Assembly (NCBI RefSeq): GCF_040436345.1
Contig: NC_133232.1
Coordinates: forward strand, 4,959,501-5,023,500
From: Pagrus major
Lineage: Eukaryota > Chordata > Actinopteri > Spariformes > Sparidae
Direction: 5' to 3'
DNA: 64,000 nt
Shown here: positions 40,442 to 53,099 of the stretch, piece after piece
Layout: every line of letters starts with the position of its first letter
Numbering within the stretch: the first letter of the stretch is position 1
Notes under the pieces: generated by a model
What the model saw: only the letters and a program-made list of their open reading frames with translations
Database searches by the model: none
What the model was told of the DNA's origin: nothing
Made by a program: the position numbers and the translations under genes

Positions 40442-41073
40442 TGTGTCTGTTGTCTGTCACACACACACACAGATGATAAATGGATGTCTCTGCATTATGG
40501 ATGGATGTTTTGTTGGGACGATGTTCATCCGAGCACTTAGTCTTTGTGAACCTGATGAGCTCCTCCTTCAGGTTTCTGCCCCATTTCCCTCCTCCTCCTC
40601 CTCCTCCTCTTCTTCAAGGATCTTCATCTGCAGCAGCATTAAAGTTTAAATGTTGTGTTTTGTCTGAGCGGCAGTTTGTTTTGTCATGAAGATGTTGGAG
40701 CGGCTCACATCACATCGTGTCTCAACGACAGCGCCGCTAAGTGAAGTTAAAGTTAAATATTCATCACTTAATTTATATTCATGTAACACTTTGCATACAA
40801 CGACTCGGGCCGGAGCGCCTCCTGAACCTGAACCAGACGGAGAATCATCACGTCACAAGCTGCTCAAAAAACTTCCTCGCTCCACTTTCCTCGGCGCCAG
40901 CTCACTTCCTGTCCCGTCTCGGTACCAGCGGACGTGTTATCGTACGGCGCTGGGTGTCAAAAAACAATGTGATCGTCACAACGTTGACGCAGAACAATCC
41001 TCAAAACTCACATTAGACAGTGAAAAGGTGTGAAAATGACGACGTGACCAGTCAAGTTTGGTTACACCCCGCC

Positions 41074-41250
41074 TTTCTGAAACCCCGCTGTTCCGAAAAT
41101 AGACTTCCATTCTTCGTAATGTCGGGGTTTCCCATTTTTTCTAAAGACCCCGCTATTCCGAAAAGGCTATTGGGGAACCCTTGACCCTAACCCTAACGGG
41201 AAGTAATTGGAACTTGAAAGTCGGATTCGGAACAGCGGTGTTTCGAAGTG
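41074..41250. mobile_element. candidate MITE with inverted ends
   Basis: TTCTGAAACCCCGCTGTTCC (about 41075-41094) is nearly the reverse complement of GGAACAGCGGTGTTTCGAAG (41228-41247). The element is about 175 bp, with an internal partial copy of the end (GACCCCGCTATTCCGAAA, 41146-41163). It contains two CCCTAA units. The family is unknown to me. Confidence 0.5.
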
Positions 41251-41329
41251 GAAGGCCGTCCCCGTCAAGGTCAACGTAATCTGATCATTTGTCTGATGTT
41301 TTGGTTCTGCTGCCCCCAAGTGGCCAAAA

Positions 41330-44300
41330 AATGTAATTAACGCAGCTTTAAAGAAAACAGTCATCAAGTTACTCCAGTTTCACAGTAAACACCACAGTAT
41401 GGACTCCAGACCATCGCCGTCACATCATCGCTCATTCTCTTCTTCAGGTGCAGATCTCTCTGCGCTCCCGTTGGCCGGCTTCATCCGACGTGTCATAGCA
41501 CATATCAAACACAATCTTTTAGTGATTCGTTAGTTCACCTCCACTGTGACGCAGTCAGTCCAGTCACCTCATGAGTTAGACTTTGAATCTGCAGCACGCA
41601 GCTCAACTTAGTCGAGATACACCGATCCGTCCCTTCAAGTTCTGTGGAAAACAAAAGTCCAACAAACACAGAACCTTCAGCCTGGAGACAAAACTCAACG
41701 TTGACTATAAGTTAACAGAAGGATGTTTTCCTGACCGTCACCACAAAAGTTCATGTGTCACAATGTTATTTCTTAAAATCCTGTTGAGAGTTTTTGGATC
41801 CACTTTGTAAGAAAAGTAGATTTCTGAGTCAGTTCTGGTTCTGATGCTTTTGGACGGCGTTTCTGACATGTTGAGACTCAACAATCAACGTTTTATCACC
41901 AAGTGGACGTTCAAACATAATTTATCGTCTATATGTTATCAGCAGTATCTCATGTTGCGTCGTGTTCACAGTCATCGTATCAGAACCTGCTGACACATTC
42001 AGACCCAGCAGCATTCATCCGTGGGCTCCTGCCGGGCCGCGGGCCTCATGTTGGGCCTCCTGTGCTGCAGGCTGATGGGTCCCAGTGGGAGAATTCAACA
42101 TAATAGTTCTTCTGTCATTTAAATTGCTAATTGTGATGGAACAAATAAATAAAACATGACCTTCACATGTTTTTATCTCTCACTGTAAAAACTTTGGACG
42201 ACAGTAAATCTGTCAGGGCGCCGATGACTCGTCGACTCGATGACTCATCTGTTGTCGGGTATAAAATCTTTAATCCTGAGGCTGAGATCAGACTGAGGAG
42301 CTTCATTTCAACGGCTTCATCAATAAATCCAAAAGAATCTGAGTAAAAACAACGGATCACAGAGTCGGGTCACATGGAGGAGATCTCTGGTCATCAGCCT
42401 GAAGAAGAGGCTTGTTGGAGGTGTAACGGCGCCGGTCCTGTTACCACCTGAGTCCAGCAGGTCACGTTAGAGAACGACCAGATATATGACAAAACCAGGT
42501 AATGATGTCACACCCAGCTTACTTCCTGTTGACACAGTGACTCTGACTCTGGGAATCTAACAGGTGAGCTCTGAGGCAGAATGGACTTTGTGTTTGAGTT
42601 ATTACATGACCCAACATTCACTGCTCTGCCACGGGAACGCGTCTCAACAACGTCCAGCTGAGGACGGACAATCAACAATCAACATGAGCTGCAGACTCTA
42701 GATTACGATCCGTCTCTGCATCAATCAGAATCTTCCATGTTCTCATCGTGATGTGTCTTACAATGGAGACATTCAACACCTCTTATCAGAAGTGTTATAA
42801 ATCACTGTGACCACATCTGACGTCATACATGTAGATGGCGCTGTGACCCAAACTGAATATTGGCATGTAGATGTCTTCAGGTCAGAACTGTTCTGTAAGA
42901 AGTGGAGACGACTGAAAAACGTTTATTTGAGCTGAACAACTAACAGATTTGTGATGTCACCTCCACATTTCTTTGGTGTCCACGCTGTTTGATGACCGCT
43001 CAGACTTTTAACAACTTTTCAACAATAAATTCAAAATGGCTGACTTCCTGTCGGACTCCAGATGTTAGTTTTGTTTCTTAGATTTAGCTGAAACACACAA
43101 GATGAAACCTGCCATCGTTCACAGACCGCTGGTGTCGTACAGACTGGAACATCTGCGCCGGTTAAAATAGAAACAATAAGTTAGAATCATCAATAATTAA
43201 TCAGTCACATGTCCTGGTCCGGATAGGATGGCATCTGGGTCCAGTGGTCTGAAACAAGCAGATGATCCAGGTCACACTGAGCAGCAGGATGGAGGGTAAA
43301 TATCTGTAAACTGAATTAAATGTAAAAATAAAGTATTGACGAGGTCAGAAACCCAGAGCAGAGGCCAAAGGTCTGCGGCGGCTGACAGTCACCCAGCAGT
43401 GATCATGAATGATGTCCACAGAGTTTATCCTCTGAACAAACTGAGCCCTCTACGTTTGACTCAGTACTGATCCAGAAGCTTCTCAGAGTCAGAACATTTC
43501 CTCTCGTCTCTCTCTGATCACCTTCACAGCTTCACATCTCATCAGCGCCGAACAACTCGAGGGCTCGTCTCTAATCTTCATCGACAAAGTCAATTATAGG
43601 AGCGAGAGCGTCGGTTGCGGTGAACTCACATGAAACCCGTTGAGCTACCGTGAAAAGAGCTCAGCATCATCCTGTTAGCAGCGTGACGACGTCCCGCAGG
43701 ACCGCAGCCGCTCCGACAGGACCGGTACTGCAGAGGAACTACAGGACGGATCACTTATTTATAACATGTGTCTTCATCAGGACACTTATTACTGTTCACC
43801 TGCTCTCAGATCAGCTGACGGATCACATGACGAAGCCGTCCGTGGACCTTTGAGTGGACGCAGAGTTATGAGCTGCGTCACCATCCGGTCTTATTGACGC
43901 TCATCTGTCAGAGTGTTGATGCACAACTCAGAGGAGCTTCACTCACAGTTACGACACTGACGACTTCCTGTGACAGGTCGTCACGGGGTCGGTACAGCGG
44001 GAGGAAAGCAACCAAAACATCTGGCATGAGACGAAGAAGAAGAAGACAAATGAACCGAACTGTGATGACGATTCAAGACTATTTGCCCTCTTCAGTGTCT
44101 TGAATGAAATGAACATATAGTGACATCAGTATCTCAGGAGGAGATAGATATCGATCAGAGATATCGTGACTGACAGTGTTAGCTCGTGTTCGTTACGTTA
44201 GCTCGGCAACTACAGACGTTCACCAGCTGACTCTGGGATTCATCACTACGTCACAACGACACCAGCATGAATTTCACTGCAACAGAAACTTCAGTTCACT

Positions 44301-45980
44301 CACATTTTCACGACTATGAAACGAGATGATTTATTCATTATTCAGACTTTATTGAACTCAGAAGACGTTGATTGTTGATTGTTATTTATTTAGAGGTTTG
44401 GTAACTTTCTTCACATCTTTGTGTCATTTCTCCACAGATGAAGCTGACGCCGTCACCTTGTAAAGATGTTTGGAAGCATTAATTAGACAAATGATCAAAT
44501 ATCATCAAGCTGAAACGTGTAATTCAGCTTCAAGTTTACTGCAGCTGAAGAGAACATAACAATGTTCCTGCGTGAGGTCAGTTTTGGATTCTTTTGTAAA
44601 GACTGCTGAATAAAACCAGTAGGTGACATATTACTGACTGACTGATAAGAAACTCTTCTTCTGTGGTTTTCTGATGGCAGTGCGAGGTGGACTGAGGATA
44701 CAGGTGAACTCTCTTCTCTCTGTGAAACTTTTTATTTGGACAAACTTTAGTGAATCTCCCTGAAACAAAGAAAAGACAGCGAGCAGTAAAGAGAGGCAGC
44801 TTCCTCCACGCAGCGCTGTGATGTAATATTGATGACCCTCCACGTCTCCTGACGACCTCCGTTTGGTCGTCTCATGTTTTATCAAGTATTCATGAAGCTC
44901 TGCGTCCCCTCGCCCTCCTCCCTCAGATCCCATAATGCATCTGTAATGTTGTGTCAGGTGAGGCATGATGAGAGAGGTGATGATGGAGTGAAGCTCCTGG
45001 AGGGATGGAGGAGGAGGAGGAGGAGGACGGTTTCTGATCGCAGGAAGCTTCTTCTGTCCTCACGTCTCTTCCTCTAAAGTTGGAGAAGTTTCTGTGCGTC
45101 CGAAAAAGATGATTCTTGCCGGGTTTATCTTCTGGCAACCCCGGGGCCAATTCAGCTAACAGGACTGCTAACGTTAGCTGCATGACTAAAGGAACAAACA
45201 GCAGCTTAACTCTGTGAACTCAGTGCAGGAGTCACTGTCGTCTAACTGGCCACAGTTGGTCTCAGAGCCCGGTACCGTTAGCTGTTGTTAGTGGCTACTT
45301 TAGCAACAAGTAAAACATCTTCATCATCATCAGGAAACTCTGTAAATCAGCAAGGGTTCAGTCAGAGCAGCTGGAGGACAAAAACAGAAAATACTGTCTC
45401 CATAAAATATGATCCAGTTTCACCCAAATCGGTGAATAGCCTGGTTCTGGTTTGGGTTAAATGGTCTGCCATAAACTGGACCCTGAGACATAAACATAAT
45501 TACATAAGTGTGAAGATAATGTTGTAAAATTCACAGGCCTGCTTGTTTGAGATTATTTAAGTTATAAATATCAACACAATGTATTTTTTCTTCTCACGAT
45601 GTGTAAACGACTCGTATGGTCTGGATCATAAATTCACTTTGGAGTAAAAATAATGTGAATGTGACGTCGCTCAGTTTGCTGTTTGACTTTTGCCACTTTT
45701 AGTCTTTATTATTATTATTATCATTATTATTATTATATCAAAGTGACTGCTGTGAGCCGGCAGACGTCTCTCACTCTTTGACTTTCTCCTCATCTTCCTC
45801 CTGTAGTCTAACTCTTCCTCCTCTCCTTCTCGCTGCATCATCCCTTCTCTCTCTGCCTCCTGTTGTTTTCTTATTTATCACCATCACTAATATCTCTCAC
45901 CTCCCTCCTCCTCATCTCCCCCCTGAGCCTCACCTCCCTCCCTCCTTCACCTGTTCCTCCCTCCTCCCCTCATTAACACT
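41330..45980. other. noncoding, no gene seen
   Basis: Mixed-composition sequence with scattered short frames but no credible exon with splice sites. Around 44830-45000 there is a unique block (TCATGTTTTATCAAGTATTC, CCCATAATGCATCTG) that could be regulatory. There is a short ATT run at 45709-45736. Confidence 0.45.
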
Positions 45981-45984
45981 GAGC

Positions 45985-46215
45985 CCTGATGGATGTCGAG
46001 GTGAGGCCCGGCTCGCCCTCAACATCATTCTCGCCCCTGTTGCTCCGTGCAGGAAACCCCTCACCTCTCGGCGGGGGTGGCAGTCGAAGTGGCCGTTAGG
46101 TTCCCACCAGGCCAGCCGCCATCTGCCACCGCCCTCACCCCCCCTGCAGCAGCTCGCAATAGCCGCCGCCGCTGGAGCCCAGTGACTACCCGATACAGCT
46201 GGAAAACTGAGGTGA
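45985..46215. promoter_or_regulatory. candidate conserved noncoding element
   Basis: A GC-balanced, non-repetitive island between AT-rich flanks, without splice-bounded coding frames. This is called from composition only. Confidence 0.25.
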
Positions 46216-46342
46216 TGATGGGAAGAAGACCTGCTGCTGCATTCAGGGCCCACAGGGAAGACTGTACATATGAGCTTCCTGTGAGGAAATATGCTACAAA
46301 TATGACTGAAGCTGTTCAGTGTTTTAGTTTAGATCGTCAGAA

Positions 46343-47835
46343 GTGCAGGAAATGAGGAGTGTTCAGTGTGTTCATTGTGTGTTCAATGTGTTGTCATGTT
46401 CACTGTGTTCACTGTGTTGTTATGTTCACTGTGTTGACTGTGTTGTTATGTTCAGTGTGTTGTTATGTTCATTGTGTTATGTTCAGTGTGTTGTTATGTT
46501 CAGTATGTTCATGTTCATTGTGTTGTTATGTTCAGTGTGTTGTTATGTTCAGTATGTTCATGTTCATTGTGTTGTTATGTTCAGTGTGTCGTTATGTTCA
46601 GTATGTTCATGTTCAGTGTGTTGTTATGTTCATTGTGTTGTTATGTTCAGTATGTTGTTGTGTTCAGTGTGTTCATGTTCATTGTGTTGTTATGTTTAGT
46701 GTGTTGTTATGATCAGTGTGTTCAGTGTGTTGTTATGTTCAGTGTGTTGTTATGTTCAGTGTGTTGTTATGTTCAGTGTGTTGTCATGTTCAGTATGTTC
46801 ATGTTCATTGTGTTGTTATGTTCAGTGTGTTGTCATGTACAGTATGTTCATGTTCATTGTGTTGTCATGTTCAGTATGTTCATGTTCATTGTGTTGTTAT
46901 GTTCATTGTGTTGTTGTGTTCAGTGTGTTCATGTTCATTGTCTTCAGTGTGTTGTCATGTTCACTGTGTTCAGTGTGTGTTCAGTGTGTTCAGTGTGTTG
47001 TCATGTTCAGTGTGTTCAGTGTTTTCAGTGTGTTATGTTCTGTTGTCATGTCCAGTGTGTTCATTGTGTGTTCATTGTGTGTTCAGTGTGTTGTCATGTT
47101 CACTGTGTTCAGTGTGTGTTCAGTGTGTTCATTGTGTTCATGTTCATTGTGTTATGTTTAGTGTGTTGTTATGATCAGTGTGTTAAGTGTGTTTTCATGT
47201 TCAGTGTGTTCAGTGTGTTGGTATGTTCTGTGTGTTGTCATGTTCAGTGTGTTCATTGTGTGTTCAGTGTGTTGTCATGTTCACTGTGTTCAGTGTGTGT
47301 TCAGTGTGTTCATTGTGTGTTCAGTGTGTTGTCATGTTCACTGTGTTCAGTGTGTGTTCAGTGTGTTCAGTGTGTTGTCATGTTCAGTGTGTTCAGTGTT
47401 TTCAGTGTGTTATGTTCTGTGTGTTGTCATGTTCAGTGTGTTCATTGTGTGTTCATTGTGTGCTCAGTGTGTTGTCATGTTCACTGTGTTCAGTGTGTGT
47501 TCAGTGTGTTCAGTGTGTTGTCACGTTCAATGTGTTCAATGTGTTGTCATGTTCAGTGTGTTCAGTGTGTTGTCATGTTCAGTGTGTTGTTATGTTCAGT
47601 GTGTTGTCATGTTCAGTGTGTTCATGTTCAGTGTGTTGTTATGTTTAGTGTGTTGTTATGTTCAGTGTGTTGTCATGTTCAGTGTGTTCATGTTCAGTGT
47701 GTTGTCATGTTCAGTGTGTTGTCATGTTCAGTGAGTTCAGTGTGTTTAGTGTGTTCAGTGTGTTGTTATGTTCAGTGTGTTCAGTGTGTTGTTATGTTCA
47801 GTGTGTTCAGTGTGTTGTTATGTTCAGTGTGTGTT
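46343..47835. repeat. 1.5-kb minisatellite
   Basis: Tandem units built from GTTCAGTGTGTT, GTCATGTTCAGTGTGTT and GTTATGTTCAGTGTGTT in mixed order, with higher-order blocks repeating over 60-140 bases. Three forward frames stay open across it (Cys/Val/Met-rich) only because the repeats lack stop codons; these are not genes. Confidence 0.97.
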
Positions 47836-47885
47836 TCCCCTCCACCCTCCTGCTCTCCAGTAGCTCATCGTGCTGCTGCTGATAC

Positions 47886-47886
<1 letters not shown>

Positions 47887-47926
<40 letters not shown>
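47887..47926. repeat. (GAT)n microsatellite
   Basis: Thirteen GAT triplets just after the 1.5-kb minisatellite. Confidence 0.95.
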
Positions 47927-47929
47927 CAG

Positions 47930-48295
47930 ATGACCACGCAGTCATTATCATTCACTACACTCCCACAATCCTCTGCTCCAACTCCAATTACCGTGTGATT
48001 GTATGCTTGGCATGGAAAACATAATTAACAACCTGCGTCTCTGCCAACCCAAGCAGCCAACGTGGATCTGAACGCAGGAAAGCAAACACAACAGCAGCAA
48101 CAACAACACAAACAGCACCACCGCGTTTTCGGGTTCAGAGGCAGAGCGGCGGCTCCTCGCTCCCGCGAGGCTGCCACGATTCGCCATAATGGCGGCGGCG
48201 GCTCGACGCTCTTCTCTCTGATGGACTGCAGGCTGCTGAGGGAGGATGCTTTGTGGTGTGGACAAGAGGAATTATGGGAGAGCACGCCAAGAGAG
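47930..48295. promoter_or_regulatory. candidate conserved noncoding element
   Basis: Unique block with TAAT-core and AT-hook-like sites (CTCCAATTACCGTGTGATTG, AACATAATTAACAACC), a YY1-like GCCATAATGGCGGCGG near 48182-48197 and CpG-rich text. The frames inside have no homology that I recognise. Confidence 0.35.
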
Positions 48296-48299
48296 GCCC

Positions 48300-49847
48300 G
48301 GGGGAGAGGATGTGTGTGTGTGTGTGTGTGTTATCAGGTCTCTTTTAAAACACACTGAAGATTATCTTTGTATCACAAACACAAATGTGCTTGTTAAAGG
48401 CTGTTAGAGTGCATGAAGAGTTTGGGCGTAGACGCGTTATCACACACATCCTGACGTGTGTGTGTGTGTGTGTGTGTGGTCCAGTCTGATCTCCTGAACT
48501 GAGCTCTGTGTCTGAAATCACAACTGAAGTATTTTGTTCTGGAGCCGCCGTGACAACATTTCTCTGTTTAACATACGAATAACAAACCAGCTGAACGACT
48601 CCAGTGAGACGTCGTTATGAGCAGAGATCTTCGTTTATTACGTACGAATACGACAAATGTTTCATTATGAAATGAGAAAAAAACGTTATAATGTCGAGAA
48701 AGGTTTCAGCTCGACGCTCTGAGTCCCTTTGTCTTCATGCACAGCAAAAAAATGATCCACAGGACGGATCGATGAAGTTTAACAACAGAAGAAAATGTGG
48801 TGCAAAAAAATGGTCAAATTCAGAAGTTATTAATGAATAAAGAAAGAATTGTTCGACAGTTAGAGGTTGGAAAACCAAACCATTCTCACAAGACTTTCAA
48901 AATAAAATAGTGCCGTTACCAGGAAATGTGTTAGAAATTAAATTATCCACACAGACATTTAAACTTATTGCATCACTGTGACAAAATCAGCTTGTTTCTT
49001 CAAATCTGTACATTTTAAATTAACTCAAATAATGAATCTATTTAAAAATGTGTATATTCTTAGTTGCTGTTCTTTTTTTTATTGCTCTGTTTAATTTAAA
49101 GACAGACAAAAAATATAATTAATGTTAAAAGGGAAGCTAAAGGCTTCAGCCTGCACCTTCCAGTCCTGTTTTGTTTATTTGGTTTTGTTTGTTTGTTTGT
49201 TTGTTTGTTTATTGTCTATGTATCAGTGTATTTGTGTTTTTATAAGTTAGAAAATGACCGAAATAAACTAAACTAAATGTGACTACGCTGCGTTCAGGTT
49301 CCTTGAAGGATTGTTGTTGTTGTTTCTGTGTCAGCTGTTGAACTGAAGCTCAGCTGTATGAAATCTGTATTTCAGACCGACACAGTGAATCCAAAATAAA
49401 TCCAAATCTGATCTTCAACAGAAAATGTGTTGCAGTGTTTTCAGATTCACATGTGTATTCAGATCTGTGCAGCAGACACCTGTATGTGTTCATGTTCATG
49501 TCTCTGGAGGCTTGTTACAGGATTTATTTTAGGGTTTAGATTTTGCCTCTGAATCAGGAGGTGAATGTACACAGGACAGGATGTATAGTTGTGTATTTTA
49601 TTAATAATCAATGGTTGTAACAGCCGGACCATCAACAGGCCTCATGACACACCATCTGAGAAGCACTGGTGTGTTGGACAGAATGGACAGAGGACAGGAG
49701 ACACAAACCTCGTGTTGACTGTTTTCATGATTATTCCCTGTAAACATGATTTTGATGAAGTGTCGGTGCAGCGTGGATCCAGAGAGTTCACGTTTACATC
49801 ATGTTCATGAGCACAAACACAAATATGAAGAAGGATAAAACAGAGAG

Positions 49848-49882
<35 letters not shown>

Positions 49883-49990
49883 CTTGTGGATTCAGCAGAA
49901 AGTCGCTGCAGCTTCTTCTGCTTCTTCTCTTTTTATTTATCGGGTGGCAGCGAGTGGCTGCTGCTTATTTACAGCAGATTGTTTCTCCAG
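48300..49990. other. noncoding, no gene seen
   Basis: AT-rich with GT runs at 48310-48331, 48456-48477 and 49851-49880. There is a run of TTTG units near 49186-49208. Confidence 0.5.
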
Positions 49991-50014
49991 ATGTTTTACA
50001 GGGAGAGAAATCCC

Positions 50015-50018
<4 letters not shown>

Positions 50019-50085
<67 letters not shown>
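50019..50085. repeat. (CA)n microsatellite
   Basis: 67-base pure CA run, the longest dinucleotide tract in the window. Confidence 0.97.
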
Positions 50086-50087
<2 letters not shown>

Positions 50088-50687
50088 CTCTTTGTCCAGA
50101 TGGAAGTCATTCTTCATAAGACTCTATAATCCTTCTCTCTCTCTGTGAAAGGAAGCAGAGGACGCTGGAAGTGAAGCGTCTCCTCGTCTTCGTGTCACTG
50201 ATGTTCTCCAGTTCAGTCGACATGTTTCAGCTCGAGGTTGGAAACACTTGAGCTGATTGACGTAACAGAGTAGAAAACACTGAACAAAATCATGTGAAGT
50301 CACGTTCTCACTGACTTCCAGCTCGACGAAGTTTCCTTTTTATGATTTTCCTGACAAACTTTTTTAAAAGTCCAACTGAAATTAAATTCTGCTGCAGTGA
50401 ACCTGCACTGAGCCACCTGTCCTGTCGTCTACTGAGGAAAACACATCACAAACCAAAAGGGAATTATCACTATTTCATATTTTTTGGTTTAGGTGCCCAA
50501 CAGTTCGACAGAACAACATTAAACTGAACGGTTAGCTAACCTGATGCTAAACATAATGTAATTACTGTGTGAAATTCTCAGCTGCTCGTTTCATTTCTCA
50601 GTTTGTTTGCAGCTAAAGTGAAACATGATGTGTTGTTTGTCCACCTGTCTGTGTTTTAACAGCTGAATTATACTGTAAGCAACTGCT

Positions 50688-50950
50688 TTAAAGGAGCAGT
50701 CTGTAGAAATGTTCATGAGAAGAGAAAGATCTTCAAACAAACTGAATAATCAAACTCTCTTTGTTTCCACGGCTGAGTAAAGTGAATTAACACACTGACC
50801 TTAAAGGAGTTTTACTGTGTTTATATGTGGCAGACCCTGCCACCTTTCTAGCTTCAAACAGTGTTGTGGGACCTTATTTTCCTCTGAGAACAGCTGGTTT
50901 ATTCACTGATGGAAACACTTTGTATTTTTAGCTGCAGAATGACCCTTTAA
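50688..50950. mobile_element. candidate MITE flanked by TTAA
   Basis: TTAAAGGAGCAGTCTGTAG at the left and CTGCAGAATGACCCTTTAA at the right are imperfect inverted repeats, 263 bases in all. Both ends carry TTAA, the piggyBac target duplication. The interior (TGCCACCTTTCTAGCTTCAA) is familiar from dispersed fish repeats. Assignment to piggyBac is inference. Confidence 0.45.
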
Positions 50951-51394
50951 CTTTAACTCTCTCTGGAAACGCCGACAGTCTCTTTTTGTATTTTTCTTCT
51001 CTGTTGCCGAACAGTTTTTGAACTTTCCTCGTTAAAGATGTTCACAGTGTTTCCTGATCATAACTGATGATGAGCTATTGTTTAAAATGACTCCTGTGTT
51101 CAGAACAAGCAGAACTTTGATATCCAATTTGTGTAAAGAAGAAGAAAAATTAAAGAGGAACAAAACTTCAGCGTGCATAACAAAGAGATTTCATAATATT
51201 CCCAGAGCCTTTATTGGAAAAACATCCACCTCTGTGAAGTCCAAGTTTCCTGTGAGATTTCCCCAAAACAAGAGCTGAGTTTTAAAGTGAACTACAATGA
51301 AACAGCTTTGTTCTGAGTCTGTGTATCGCTGAGCTCTCAGTCAGTCAGTGTGGGCGAGAGGGAGGAAAATAACAACACCCTCCCAAAAAAAAAA

Positions 51395-51905
51395 AAAAAA
51401 AGGAAATGGCAGATTGATGAAAAGCCAAACTAGTCCCAGGACGACACGTTCTTCTTCTCTCCACAATATTAAAAACTCCCACACGTTTCAGGAGGAGGGC
51501 AGAATTAGCCTTGCCGGGACGCACTGTAAGCTGCCGTAATGACTCATTTGTTTCATCCTGATAGATGGCTCTCCGGATGGAAGAGGACCTCGTTTAAGAA
51601 AAGCTGCAGACGGTGATGAAAGGCGGCGGGCGAAGGACGACTCGCCGATCACAGAGAAGGTCTTCGGCTCGCCGCTTCAAAGCAATTCGGACTGCCGGGG
51701 TCGTTGCGAGGGCCGACGAGGAAAAAAAGATAAAATCCTCTAAACAAGGAGCCAAAACACAGACTTTGAAGCTGCTGCTGAACAGTGTGAGGAGGGCAGG
51801 TGGTGCTGATGAATATTCAGACGGAGCGTCGACGCTCAGCTGCCAAACAAACCGCCGGTTACCCTCCAACTTCTCATACTGCATCGGATCAGATGTTTAG
51901 ATCAG
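51395..51905. promoter_or_regulatory. candidate conserved noncoding element
   Basis: Begins with a poly(A) run (51385-51401), then a unique block with TAATGACTCATTTG (AP-1-like TGACTCA) and CATCCTGATAGATGGC, and CpG-rich text to about 51900. Frames are open on both strands with no known domain. Low confidence. Confidence 0.3.
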
Positions 51906-51943
51906 TGTGAACAGGACAGGGTGTTTTCATGGACCGCACAGGT

Positions 51944-52015
51944 TCAGGTGATCAACAGGTGATGTTCAGGTGATGTTCAGGTGATCAGCAGGTGATGTTC
52001 AGGTGATCAGTAGGT
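51944..52015. repeat. short minisatellite
   Basis: About five copies of CAGGTGATGTT / CAGGTGATCAG units. Confidence 0.9.
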
Positions 52016-52973
52016 GATTCCTCATATTTTTTCTCCCTGAAGTTCTTGGTTCTGGATATGGTGATAATCTCGTTATTGTGAATTTGTTCAGCCGAGATAA
52101 TCGTGCAGTTAAAATCAGAACTTCCTAACACAAGTTTTTACGTCATTATGCACTGTCATCGTCAAGTTATTCACATTTAAGGAGGAAACGTCAGGTGATG
52201 TAATACAAAGAACCAGAGAGCGTTTTAAAATTATTTATATCATGATGAAGATGAAGGTCATATGATCATGATGACAAATGAGGATTGTCATCTGACTTCC
52301 TCCTTTGCTGCACCTCCAGAACTACTTTATCAATAAAACACAGACGACGTTAATGACACGCAGAAAGCTTGAACGCACGACACGTTCTTAAAAGACGATC
52401 ATGGTTTGGGTGTTCGTTACGTATGAATATAAATCAGTTAGGTACGTAAGTTAAAGATGGTTTCACGCAGTCAGCTGCTGCTCAGCCTGGTGGCCTCTCG
52501 CGGCATTACAGCTAAAAATTCCCTTGTGGCTCAGAAATCATTTTCCTCACAGAGCTGCGTTATAAAAGAGATGTCTGTAAACCTGCTGACAGGATACACG
52601 GAACAAATGTTTGATCTATGGAGGTTTCATATTAGTTAAACTTCCCTCAAGGTGAGAAAAACGATATAAAAATCTGTGACGTCATCATAGTGTGAAGTCG
52701 TGGACCTCTTTTGGTTTGGTTTGGTTTAACTTTTTTGGTTTGAATGGCTGAATAAATTAAATCTATTGTCTTTAAACTACATCAGCTGACGTCCTCCTTT
52801 GCGCCTGTCATGGTTACTACGGCCACTACAGGTCGTCATGTAACAAGAAACACGAATCTGGTCCTGACAGCTGCTAACACTGACGGGGAGGAAGTTCTGA
52901 CTGATGAACTCAAACTGTCCCTCACTGTTTCACAGCTCACATATTTACATTTAAATTAAATTAAAGCAGATAG

Positions 52974-53095
52974 GTCAAGGTCAAGGTCAAATTTATTTAT
53001 ATAGCACATTTAAAAACAAAGAAAGTTAACCAAAGTGCTTCACAGGTTCAGGAATTCACAGTACAAATAGTACAGATAAAGACAGACCTTGAGTC
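52974..53095 (+). mobile_element. dispersed teleost repeat fragment
   Basis: CAAATTTATTTATATAGCAC + ATTTAAAAACAAAGAAAGTT + AACCAAAGTGCTTCACAG is a signature I recognise from a very abundant fish interspersed repeat. There is no coding content. Confidence 0.65.
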
Positions 53096-53099
53096 CACG

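Noticed and set aside
41186..41202. CCCTAACCCTAA as an interstitial telomere
   Set aside because: Only two units, inside a small inverted-repeat element.
41307..41325. CTCF-like CTGCCCCCAAGTGGCC on the minus strand
   Set aside because: Core differs at a key base and the phrase is common in dispersed fish repeats.
46465..48024. 519-codon forward frame rich in Cys and Val
   Set aside because: It is the 1.5-kb minisatellite read through without stops; two other frames are open for the same reason.
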